Positions 25,152 through 32,835 of a stretch of 64,000 nucleotides of DNA are shown here, in pieces. Each line of letters starts with the position of its first letter. The first letter of the stretch is position 1. Both the position numbers and the translations under genes were made by a program. The notes under the pieces are model-generated. The model was not told the origin of the DNA, ran no database searches, and worked only from the letters and a program-made list of their open reading frames with translations. This DNA is from Komagataeibacter sp. FNDCR2 (GTDB taxonomy: Bacteria; Pseudomonadota; Alphaproteobacteria; Acetobacterales; Acetobacteraceae), in the NCBI RefSeq assembly GCF_021295395.1, contig NZ_JAIWOU010000001.1, positions 623,001 to 687,000 on the forward strand, given 5' to 3'.

Positions 25152-25904
25152 ATGAAGCCCATTGTTCTGATTCCGGCCCGGATGGCCTCGACCCGGCTGC
25201 CGGGAAAACCGCTTGCCGACATAGCCGGGCGCCCGATGATCGTGCATGTGCTCGACCACGCGCGCGCCGCCGGTGTCGGCCCCGTGGCGGTCGCCACGGC
25301 CGAGCAGGAAATCGCCACCGTCGTACAGCGCGCGGGGGGTACCGCCATCCTGACCGAACCGGACCTGCCCTCGGGCTCCGACCGCATCTGGCACGCGCTC
25401 CAGAAACTGGACCCCGCGGGCGCGTATGATACGGTCATCAACCTTCAGGGCGACCTGCCCGGCGTGGACCCCGCCTGCCTGCGCGCGGTGCTGCGCCCGC
25501 TGGCTGACAGCACCATCGACATCGCAACCCTTGTCGCCCCCGTACGGGACAGGGCCGAGGCCATGGCGGAGTCCGTGGTCAAGGCCGCCTGCGCCTTCGG
25601 CCATGACGCGGCGGGGGAGATGGCGGATACAGCCCGCGCGCTCTATTTTTCACGCATGCCCATACCATGGGGGCACGGGCCGCTATGGCACCATGTGGGC
25701 ATATACGCCTATCGCCGCGCGGCCCTTGCCCGCTTTGTCGGCCTGCCTGAAAGTGACCTGGAAAAACGTGAAAAACTTGAACAGCTCCGCGCGCTGGAGG
25801 CGGGCATGACCATAGGCTGCGCACGCATCCCCAGCGCGCCGTTCGGCGTGGACACACCGGCCGACCTTGAACGCGCCCGCGCCGTGCCGGGAGCCGTGGC
25901 ATGA
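25152..25904 (+). CDS. kdsB: 3-deoxy-manno-octulosonate cytidylyltransferase (CMP-KDO synthetase)
   Basis: A 250-residue nucleotidyltransferase activating KDO with CTP for lipopolysaccharide inner core synthesis. The N-terminal IPARMASTRLPGKPL is the CTP-binding signature; INLQGDLPGVDP and YFSRMPIPW are conserved blocks, and EKREKLEQLRALE follows near the C-terminus. The ATG at 25152 gives the typical length; residues before it do not match the family. It overlaps pheA by four bases (ATGA). Confidence 0.94.
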   Translation: MKPIVLIPARMASTRLPGKPLADIAGRPMIVHVLDHARAAGVGPVAVATAEQEIATVVQRAGGTAILTEPDLPSGSDRIWHALQKLDPAGAYDTVINLQGDLPGVDPACLRAVLRPLADSTIDIATLVAPVRDRAEAMAESVVKAACAFGHDAAGEMADTARALYFSRMPIPWGHGPLWHHVGIYAYRRAALARFVGLPESDLEKREKLEQLRALEAGMTIGCARIPSAPFGVDTPADLERARAVPGAVA

Positions 25905-26746
25905 GTGGCACGGGCATCATCGCCTTTCAGGGCAGGCCCGGCGCGTATTCGGATCTGGCGTGCCGGCAGGCCCGCCCCGGCTGGACCACCCTGCCATGCC
26001 AGACCTTCGGGCAGGCCATCGCCGCCGTGCATGACGGCCGCGCCGAACTGGCCATGCTGGCATGCGAGAACAGCCTGGCGGGCCGCGTGCCCGACATCCA
26101 CGCCCTGCTGCCGCAGGCGGGGCTGTTCATCGTGGGCGAACATTTCCAGCGCGTGGAACACTGCCTGCTGGGCGTTCCGGGCAGCACGCTGGCGGATGCG
26201 CGGCGGGTGCATACCCACCCGGTCGCGATGGCGCAGGTGCGTGGCATCATTGCCGAGCTGGGGCTGGAGCCGGTGGTGGAGTTCGATACCGCTGGCGCCG
26301 CGGAAATGGTGCGGGCGTGGAACCGCAGGGAGGATGTGGCCGTGGCCTCCGCCCTGGCGGCGGAACTCAACGGCCTTGAAATCCTGCGCCGCAATGTGGA
26401 AGACGCGGACCACAACACCACGCGCTTTTATATCGCATCGCGCAGGCCGACCGAACTGCCCCCGCCCGCGCCGGGGTTCCTGACCACGCTGCTGTTCCGT
26501 GTCAACAACCAGCCCGGCGCGCTATATAAGGCGCTGGGCGGGTTCGCCACCACGGGCGTGAACATGACCCGGCTGGAAAGCTACATGCTGGAGGGATCGT
26601 TCTCGGCCACGCAGTTCCTGATGGATGTGGAAGGCCACCCCGAAGCGCCGCCCCTGGCCGAGGCGCTGCGTGAACTTTCATTTTTTTCGGAACAGCAGGA
26701 GATACTGGGCGTCTATCCCGGCTCCCCCTTCCGGCGCGGAACCTGA
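25901..26746 (+). CDS. pheA: Prephenate dehydratase
   Basis: A 281-residue monofunctional enzyme converting prephenate to phenylpyruvate in phenylalanine synthesis. The periplasmic-binding-like catalytic domain starts IIAFQGRPGAYSD and includes ENSLAGRVPD and the conserved HNTTRFY-like DHNTTRFYI near 165-173. A C-terminal ACT domain (about 188-265) shows NNQPGALYKAL and NMTRLESYM, the phenylalanine-binding ESRP-type region. No chorismate mutase domain is present. Coupled to kdsB by ATGA. Confidence 0.94.
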   Translation: MSGTGIIAFQGRPGAYSDLACRQARPGWTTLPCQTFGQAIAAVHDGRAELAMLACENSLAGRVPDIHALLPQAGLFIVGEHFQRVEHCLLGVPGSTLADARRVHTHPVAMAQVRGIIAELGLEPVVEFDTAGAAEMVRAWNRREDVAVASALAAELNGLEILRRNVEDADHNTTRFYIASRRPTELPPPAPGFLTTLLFRVNNQPGALYKALGGFATTGVNMTRLESYMLEGSFSATQFLMDVEGHPEAPPLAEALRELSFFSEQQEILGVYPGSPFRRGT

Positions 26747-26870
26747 ACGGGCGGGCGGCCGGATTTTGCCCCCTGTGCCGCAGCCTGTATAAGTACCATA
26801 TATAAGCATTAAGCATGTGCTGCCCCCCGGCACATGCGTAGCAGGACACACGATCCAGGTGGAAACAAGC

Positions 26871-27749
26871 ATGTTCAAGGGTTCCATTACCGCCCTTATC
26901 ACCCCCATGAACGAGGACGGATCACTGGATCTGCCCTCCATGAGCCGCTTTATCGACTGGCAGGTCCAGCAGGGCACATCCGCCGTGGTCCCGGTCGGCA
27001 CCACGGGCGAAAGCCCGACACTGACACATGATGAACATGAAAAAGTGGTGGAGTTCACCATAAAATCGGTGGCGGGGCGCGTGCCGGTCATAGCCGGGGC
27101 GGGCTCCAACAGCACCGCCGAGGCCGTGGCGATGGCGAAGCGGGCGGAACAGGCCGGGGCGTCTGGCGTGCTGGTCGTAACCCCCTATTACAACAAGCCG
27201 ACACAGGAAGGGGTTTACCGCCATTTCATGGCCGTGGCCGACGCCATCGGCATTCCCCTTATCCTGTACAATATTCCCGGCCGGTCCGTTATCGACATCT
27301 CGGTCGAGACGATGGCGCGCCTGGCCCTGCACCCCAACATCATCGGGGTTAAGGATTCCACGGCCAACCTGCTGCGCCCGCTGCTGGTGCGCCGGGCGGT
27401 GAAGAAGCCCTTCAACCAGATATCGGGGGAGGACGGCACCGCCGTCTCGTTCCTTGCCGCCGGGGGGGATGGCTGCATCAGCGTCACCGCCAATGTCGCC
27501 CCGGCGCTATGCGCGCAGGTGCAGCAGAGCTGGACGGATGGCCGCACGATGGAGGCCATGGAACTACAGGACCGCCTGCTGCCGCTGCACGACGCCCTGT
27601 TCTGTGAAAGCAATCCCGTGCCGGTCAAGTTCGCTGCAAGCGTGCTGGGCCTTATGGGCGAGACATGCCGCCTGCCGCTGGCGCCGCTCAGCGATGCGGG
27701 ACGGGAAAAGGTAAAGGCCGCGCTCTCCGCCGTCGGGCTGCTGGACTGA
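26871..27749 (+). CDS. dapA: 4-hydroxy-tetrahydrodipicolinate synthase
   Basis: A 292-residue TIM-barrel lyase condensing pyruvate with aspartate semialdehyde in lysine and diaminopimelate synthesis. Conserved parts are PVGTTGESPTL (about 43-53), the Tyr in ILYNIPGRS and the Schiff-base Lys in IIGVKDSTANL (about 161). The ATG at 26871 gives the family N-terminus MFKGSITALITP. smpB follows after four bases, implying one transcript. lysC, which feeds the same pathway, is elsewhere in the window at 55 kb. Confidence 0.96.
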   Translation: MFKGSITALITPMNEDGSLDLPSMSRFIDWQVQQGTSAVVPVGTTGESPTLTHDEHEKVVEFTIKSVAGRVPVIAGAGSNSTAEAVAMAKRAEQAGASGVLVVTPYYNKPTQEGVYRHFMAVADAIGIPLILYNIPGRSVIDISVETMARLALHPNIIGVKDSTANLLRPLLVRRAVKKPFNQISGEDGTAVSFLAAGGDGCISVTANVAPALCAQVQQSWTDGRTMEAMELQDRLLPLHDALFCESNPVPVKFAASVLGLMGETCRLPLAPLSDAGREKVKAALSAVGLLD

Positions 27750-27753
27750 ACCC

Positions 27754-28248
27754 ATGGCAGCCAGGAACAAGGGTAGCGGCATGATTTCGACAGGAATCGC
27801 CGCGCAGAACCGCAAAGGCCGGTTCAATTACACCATCGTCGAAACGGTGGAGGCCGGGCTGGTGCTGAAGGGGCCTGAGGTCAAGAGCCTGCGCATGGGC
27901 CGCGCCACCATAAACGAGGCCTATGCCGGGGAGCGCAATGGCGAACTATGGCTGATCAACAGCTATATTCCCGAATATCAGGGCGGCGTGCTGTCCCGAT
28001 TCGAGCCACGCGCGCCGCGCAAGCTGCTGCTGCATAAAAAACAGGTGGATAAACTGCTGGGCGAGGTCGCGCGTGATGGCGTGACACTTGTGCCGCTGGA
28101 CATCCACTTCAACAGCCGTGGCCTGGCGAAGCTGACACTCGGCGTGGGCGAGGGGCGCAAGAAAGCCGATAAACGCCACGCGATCGCCGAGCGCGACTGG
28201 CAACGCGACAAGGCCCGCCTGCTACGCAATCGTGGCCGCGAGGATTGA
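27754..28248 (+). CDS. smpB: SsrA-binding protein (trans-translation)
   Basis: A 164-residue SmpB that binds tmRNA and delivers it to stalled ribosomes. Family marks are GIAAQNRKGRFNYTIVE, GLVLKGPEVKSLRMG, the RKLLLHKKQVDKL block and the basic C-terminal tail GVGEGRKKADKRHAIAERDW. The short N-terminal extension is common in alphaproteobacteria. The ATG lies four bases after the dapA stop. No ssrA gene is seen in the window. Confidence 0.95.
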   Translation: MAARNKGSGMISTGIAAQNRKGRFNYTIVETVEAGLVLKGPEVKSLRMGRATINEAYAGERNGELWLINSYIPEYQGGVLSRFEPRAPRKLLLHKKQVDKLLGEVARDGVTLVPLDIHFNSRGLAKLTLGVGEGRKKADKRHAIAERDWQRDKARLLRNRGRED

Positions 28249-28433
28249 CCCGCAAGCGGCCACCTGAAAAGCCCGCCCGGTGGACAGCCTGCAAATCATA
28301 AGCACGCCTACAGGAAACGCCGCATTTTGAAAAAAGAAGGAGAGGGGACGCCATCGGTTCTCCGCGACCTCTCGCGCCAGATTTCGGAACATCGCGCTGT
28401 CCCGCTCTCCATTTTGGCAAGCAGGCAATAAAA

Positions 28434-28465
28434 AACAGGGCTATCCCAGCGGGAACAGCCCTGTT
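28434..28465 (-). terminator. Intrinsic terminator of the cold-shock gene
   Basis: A 9-bp stem AACAGGGCT (28434-28442) / AGCCCTGTT (28457-28465) with a 14-base loop. On the minus strand it is followed by several T residues, about 60 bases after the cold-shock gene stop. Confidence 0.8.
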
Positions 28466-28526
28466 CTTACATCCGTTCATCCTTCCCCACCGCGCCCCAC
28501 AGGGCGCAATGGGTCGGGGCGGAAAA

Positions 28527-29213
28527 TCAGTCCACCGACAGGGCGGCTGCTTCGGGGCCTTTCTGGCCCTCGACAACCTGCACGTTTGCCGTCTGGCCTT
28601 CGGTCAGGCCGGACAGGCCCGAACGCTCCAGCGCGGAAGCGTGGACGAAAATGTCCTTGCCACCGTTTTCCGGCGTGATGAAACCGAAGCCCTTGGTGGC
28701 GTTGTACCACTTGACCGTGCCGCGCATGTCCTGCGCATGCGACAGGTCCGGGGCCGGGCGACCGGAGCGGGAGAAACCGCCGCGCGGGCCGGGCGCGGCC
28801 GCGCCGAAGCCACCACCACGGGGACGCTCGGGCTGGGCCGTGCTTTCGTCAACGGAAAGGACGGCTGCGACCTGACGACCTTTGGGCCCCTGGCCGATCT
28901 GCACCACCAGCGTGGTTCCCGGCGCGACCGTGGCATGCCCGGTCGGGTTCAGGGCGTTGGCGTGCAGGAACACGTCACCCGATCCGTCGGACAGCTCGAC
29001 AAAGCCGAAGCCCTTCTCGCTATTGAACCACTTTACAGTGGCGCCAATCTCCGGGCCGGATGCGACGATCTGGGGACCAGCGCCTCCGCCACCAAAGGAA
29101 CGGCGGGGCGGCGGGGCGCCGCGATCACCAAATGAAGGCGATGACATGAAATCATCGTCAAATCCGCCGCGGCGCGGGGAGCGGGAGCTGCGGTCGGTCC
29201 TGTTACTTCTCAA
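28527..29213 (-). CDS. Tandem cold-shock-domain protein
   Basis: A 228-residue nucleic-acid-binding protein with two cold-shock domains (about 56-120 and 160-226). Each shows the RNP1-like core: ATVKWFNSEKGFGFVEL with DVFLHAN, and GTVKWYNATKGFGFITP with DIFVHAS. The linker is Gly/Arg/Pro-rich and the N-terminus is Arg-rich, a common alphaproteobacterial layout of an RNA chaperone. The frame opens at a TTG after CGGGA; an ATG at 29147 is an alternative start. A long leader upstream may carry temperature control, as in other csp genes (inference). Confidence 0.9.
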   Translation of the reverse strand: MRSNRTDRSSRSPRRGGFDDDFMSSPSFGDRGAPPPRRSFGGGGAGPQIVASGPEIGATVKWFNSEKGFGFVELSDGSGDVFLHANALNPTGHATVAPGTTLVVQIGQGPKGRQVAAVLSVDESTAQPERPRGGGFGAAAPGPRGGFSRSGRPAPDLSHAQDMRGTVKWYNATKGFGFITPENGGKDIFVHASALERSGLSGLTEGQTANVQVVEGQKGPEAAALSVD

Positions 29214-29589
29214 CGGTCGTAATCCCGAGGTCTAGGTGGCGGATATCCCCTGCGGGAACACCACCGAATGAAAGCACGTTTGCAGGATGGAGATCAGCCT
29301 TTCTGGCGCTCACCGTGGTTTAGGCGGCCCGGCTCAGGATAACATTCTCCGTCCTGCGGTGACCCTAGCATAAATCGCATCGGCATCAACAACACCAAAG
29401 CATATTCCCGCCTTTGGTTGCACAAGAATTCTCGCATATGAACAGTTTTGTGAGCGCGCGGGCACACCGGCATGGCGGCGAAAAGCTGCAAATTAAATTC
29501 AGGAATTATTCTTGCATTTCGCCGCCGGCGCACATTATGGGGGGAACGCCCTGCGTCACATGCTCCCTAGCTGATAAGAATATCGTGCA
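29214..29589. other. Divergent spacer between the csp gene and the TetR-type gene
   Basis: A 376-bp spacer with no gene recognised. It must hold the promoter and probably a long mRNA leader for the cold-shock gene on the minus strand and the promoter of the regulator on the plus strand. An inverted repeat at 29394-29418 is the clearest operator candidate. Confidence 0.45.
29394..29418. promoter_or_regulatory. Inverted repeat, candidate operator
   Basis: ACCAAAG (29394-29400) and CTTTGGT (29412-29418) form a 7-bp inverted repeat with an 11-base spacer in the csp/tetR spacer. The size fits a dimeric repressor site, possibly autoregulation by the adjacent TetR-type protein. It could equally be chance. 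Confidence 0.3.
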
Positions 29590-30321
29590 ATGTCTGATAC
29601 ATCGCCCCCCCGCCGTGGTCGTGGTCGCCCGCCCAAGACAGCCCGCGCGCCCGAGGGCACGCGCGGCATGCTGGTCCGGGCGGGCGTGGAGCTGCTGACG
29701 GAAAAAGGCTTTTCCTCCACCCGCGTGGATGACGTGCTGAACGCGACCGGAATTTCAAAGGGCTCGTTTTACGCCTGCTTCGACAGCAAGCAGGCGTTCG
29801 GTCGCATCCTGATCGAGAGTTATGCCAGCCATTTCAACGCCCGGATCGACCGCTGCCTGGGCGATGGCACGCTTCCGCCGCTGCGCAGGCTGCTCAATTT
29901 CGTCCATGACGCCCGCGACGGCATGCAGCGCCACGCATTCCGCCGGGGGTGCCTGATCGGCAATCTCGGCCATGAAGTCGATATTCTGCCCGAATCGTTC
30001 AATGTCCTGCTCTGCGCGATTCTGAACGGCTGGGAACGCCGCGTGACCGATTGCCTGCTGGAGGTGTACGGCACCACGCCGGACCATGGGCAAAAGCAGC
30101 TCTGTGCCCAGCTCGCACGCTATTTCTGGATCGGGTGGGAAGGCGCGGTGCTGCGCGCGCGGGTGGAACACGGGCCTGCGGCGCTCGACCTGTTCGCAAC
30201 CTTCTTTTTCGCGCAGGCGGCAACCCTGCTGGGGGTGGCTTCGCCCGATCCGGGCGGCACTATCCCGCCCGTATCGCCCGAACCGCCTGCGCGCGTGAAA
30301 ACAGATCCAGCAGCAGGCTGA
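29590..30321 (+). CDS. TetR/AcrR-family regulator, AcuR-like
   Basis: A 243-residue repressor. The N-terminal helix-turn-helix (about 24-70) reads LVRAGVELLTEKGFSSTRVDDVL and GISKGSFYACFDSKQAF. The ligand domain carries GMQRHAFRRGCLIGNLGHE, close to the block in AcuR-type regulators of acrylate metabolism and related efflux repressors. The basic N-terminus (RRGRGRPPK) resembles an AT-hook. No acrylate gene is nearby, so the ligand is unknown. Its last 62 bases overlap the end of recG on the other strand. Confidence 0.87.
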   Translation: MSDTSPPRRGRGRPPKTARAPEGTRGMLVRAGVELLTEKGFSSTRVDDVLNATGISKGSFYACFDSKQAFGRILIESYASHFNARIDRCLGDGTLPPLRRLLNFVHDARDGMQRHAFRRGCLIGNLGHEVDILPESFNVLLCAILNGWERRVTDCLLEVYGTTPDHGQKQLCAQLARYFWIGWEGAVLRARVEHGPAALDLFATFFFAQAATLLGVASPDPGGTIPPVSPEPPARVKTDPAAG

Positions 30322-32431
30322 TTGCGGGCCTGCGCGCGCGCAGCGCGGGCGGGGCGTCGCGCGCGGGAGTATCCACGATCCGCCGGGCGTCCTGCGCGGC
30401 GAGGCGCAGCAGCATATCCACATGCAGCGGGCTGGCCAGCCGCAGGTCCGGCATGCCGGACTGCCTGCGCCCGGTCAGGTCGCCCCCGCCGCGCAGGCGG
30501 AAATCCTCATCGGCGATGAGAAAGCCGTCATCCGTTTCACGCAGCAGCGCCAGCCTGCGCCGGGCGGTCTGGCCCAGCGCGCTGTCATGCAGCAAAAGGC
30601 AGTAGGATTCAGCCCGTCCCCGCCCCACGCGCCCACGGAGCTGGTGCAACTGGGCCAGGCCAAAACGCTCGGCATGTTCGATAATCATGACCGTGGCGTC
30701 GGGTATGTCCACGCCTACCTCGATCACCGTCGTCGCCACGAGAATACGGGTCTTTCCCGCCGCGAAATCGGCAATGGCCTGTTCACGCACCGCGATGTCC
30801 TGCTGCCCGTGGGCAAGCCCCACCTGCGCGGGACCAAAATGCGCGGCCAGCGCGGCGTACCGGGCCTCGGCCGCGGCGATGTCGGTGGTCTCGCTCTCAC
30901 TCACCAGCGGGCAGACCCAGAAAATCCGCGCGCCGCGCGCCAGCGCGCGTTCCATGCCCACCAGCAGATCCCCCATGGCTGACAGCGCATGGAGCGAGGT
31001 CCGCACCGGCTTGCGCCCGGCGGGCTTCACGTCCAGCCGACTGACCAGCATGTCCCCCCACTGCGTCAGCAGCAGGCTGCGCGGAATGGGGGTCGCGGTC
31101 ATGACCAGCACGTCCGTCCGGGGGCCTTTTTCACCCAGCATGGCGCGCTGCTCCACGCCAAAGCGGTGCTGCTCGTCAATCACCGCCAGCGCCAGATCGG
31201 CAAACACCACGCGCTCCTGAAACAGGGCATGCGTGCCGATGACCAGCCGGGCCGTGCCATCGGCTATCATGGCCAGTGCCTCGCGCCGGGCCTTGCCCTT
31301 CACGCTGCCGCTCAGGAACGCGACCGGCACGGGGGAAAGCCGGGTGAAGGTGGCCAGGTGCTGGCGCGCGAGGATCTCGGTCGGTGCCATCAGGGCCGCC
31401 TGATGCCCGGCCTCCACCGCGCCCAGCATGGCCAGAAGCGCCACCAGTGTCTTGCCCGCCCCCACGTCCCCCTGCAAAAGCCGGGTCATCTGCCTTGGCG
31501 CGGCAAGATCGGCGTCGATTTCCGCCAGCGCGCGAATCTGCGCCGTGGTCGGTTCATGCCCGAAGCGCGACAGGGCGACGCCACGCAGGCTGCCATCGGC
31601 CACGATGGCCCGCCCTGGCCGCAGCCGGTTCAGCCTGCGCGCCTGCGCCATGGACACCTGCTGGGCCAGCAGGTCGTCACAGGCCAGCCGCGCCCGCGCC
31701 CGTTCCGACGCGGCCACCAGTGCCGCGCCCTCCAGCAGTTCGGGAAAATCACATGGCCGGTGCAGCGTGCGCAGCGCCTGCTCGAAACCCGGCCACTTGC
31801 GCGCCGCCAGCACGCTTGCATCCTGCCATTCGGGCAGGTCGGGAAAAATATCGAACGCCGCCCTGATGGCCGCACGCACCTGACCGGGGAACAGCCCCGC
31901 CGTCAGCGGCCAGACGGGATCAAGCAGCGGGATTTCACCCGCGCGCGCGGCGGGGACGAGATAATCGGGGTGGGCCATGTTCAGCCGGTCGCCAAAACGC
32001 TCCAGCATGCCCGATACGCATATTTCCTGCCCTGTCTCCAGCCTGCGGGCCTGATGGGGGGAGAAAAAGACCAGTTCGGCCTCCGCCGTGCCATCGCTGA
32101 CCTGTACCCGCCATGGCCGCCTGCCGCGCGCCCCGCCGGGCGCGGGGGGCACGATGCGCGTGATCGTGACGTGAAGCGTGCATACGCGCCCCGTTTCCGC
32201 CGCGCGCAGGGTGGGGCGGTAACGCCGGTCCACCACGGATTCCGGCAGGTGGAACAGAAGGTCGATCACACGCGGGCCGGAAGCCGCGCGCGCCAGCAGC
32301 CGCGCCGTGGCGGGTCTGACCCCGTTCAGGCTTTCAATACCGGCCAGCAGCGGGGCAAGAACGGTCGGGGCGGGCAGGGTGGTCGTATCGGGCACGCGGT
32401 GGTTTATCCTGCGGGGTAGCATCTGTGTCAT
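30260..32431 (-). CDS. recG: ATP-dependent DNA helicase RecG
   Basis: About 723 residues, a branched-DNA helicase that reverses stalled forks and processes Holliday junctions. The N-terminal wedge/OB domain includes FLPLE-like and GxxERFGDRLNMAHPDY segments. The helicase core shows Walker A GDVGAGKTLVAL, DEQHRFGVEQR (motif II), TATPIPRS (motif III) and QLRGRVGRG (motif VI). Starts at 32464, 32431 and 32422 are possible, none with a strong ribosome site. Its tail overlaps the tetR gene by 62 bases on the opposite strand. Confidence 0.95.
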   Translation of the reverse strand: MTQMLPRRINHRVPDTTTLPAPTVLAPLLAGIESLNGVRPATARLLARAASGPRVIDLLFHLPESVVDRRYRPTLRAAETGRVCTLHVTITRIVPPAPGGARGRRPWRVQVSDGTAEAELVFFSPHQARRLETGQEICVSGMLERFGDRLNMAHPDYLVPAARAGEIPLLDPVWPLTAGLFPGQVRAAIRAAFDIFPDLPEWQDASVLAARKWPGFEQALRTLHRPCDFPELLEGAALVAASERARARLACDDLLAQQVSMAQARRLNRLRPGRAIVADGSLRGVALSRFGHEPTTAQIRALAEIDADLAAPRQMTRLLQGDVGAGKTLVALLAMLGAVEAGHQAALMAPTEILARQHLATFTRLSPVPVAFLSGSVKGKARREALAMIADGTARLVIGTHALFQERVVFADLALAVIDEQHRFGVEQRAMLGEKGPRTDVLVMTATPIPRSLLLTQWGDMLVSRLDVKPAGRKPVRTSLHALSAMGDLLVGMERALARGARIFWVCPLVSESETTDIAAAEARYAALAAHFGPAQVGLAHGQQDIAVREQAIADFAAGKTRILVATTVIEVGVDIPDATVMIIEHAERFGLAQLHQLRGRVGRGRAESYCLLLHDSALGQTARRRLALLRETDDGFLIADEDFRLRGGGDLTGRRQSGMPDLRLASPLHVDMLLRLAAQDARRIVDTPARDAPPALRARRPAISLLLDLFSRAQAVRAIRAG

Positions 32432-32523
32432 AGGGTGGTCATACGGGCTGACAGATGCCCGCATGAGGGCTATAGGACACCTGCGTTACGGAACAAAACA
32501 CAACCATTACGGGGTGGAACGCA

Positions 32524-32835
32524 ATGGAAGCCATGACTCCTGATCTCTCGCGCCTGGATACACGGCGGCGGCGGATATATTACCGCGCCACGCATCGTGG
32601 CACACATGAAACGGACGTGCTGATCGGCGGGTTCGTCGCCCCCCGGCTCGAAACCATGACGGATGCCCAGCTTGACGCGCTGGAGGAAGTGATGGACCTG
32701 CCCGATGCCGACCTGGCGGACTGGCTGAGCGGCCGCCGCCCCGTACCGCCCGGACTTGATACGCCCATGATGCGTGAAATCATGGCCGACGCCACCGACC
32801 CCGCGCGTCTTGCGGCGATCCGGGGCGGAAGATGA
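32524..32835 (+). CDS. sdhE: FAD assembly factor SdhE
   Basis: A 103-residue protein of the SdhE/Sdh5 family that promotes covalent attachment of FAD to succinate dehydrogenase. The conserved RGTHETDVLIGGF contains the RGxxE motif and the C-terminal half has the acidic LEEVMDLPDADLADWLSG helix region. The start may be 32524 or the ATG at 32533. It overlaps mfd by four bases (ATGA) and is divergent from recG, an arrangement also seen in other alphaproteobacteria. Confidence 0.9.
   Translation: MEAMTPDLSRLDTRRRRIYYRATHRGTHETDVLIGGFVAPRLETMTDAQLDALEEVMDLPDADLADWLSGRRPVPPGLDTPMMREIMADATDPARLAAIRGGR

Noticed and set aside
30989-32419. Long plus-strand open frame antisense to recG
   Set aside because: Translation is compositionally biased and matches no motif; recG carries all helicase motifs on the other strand.
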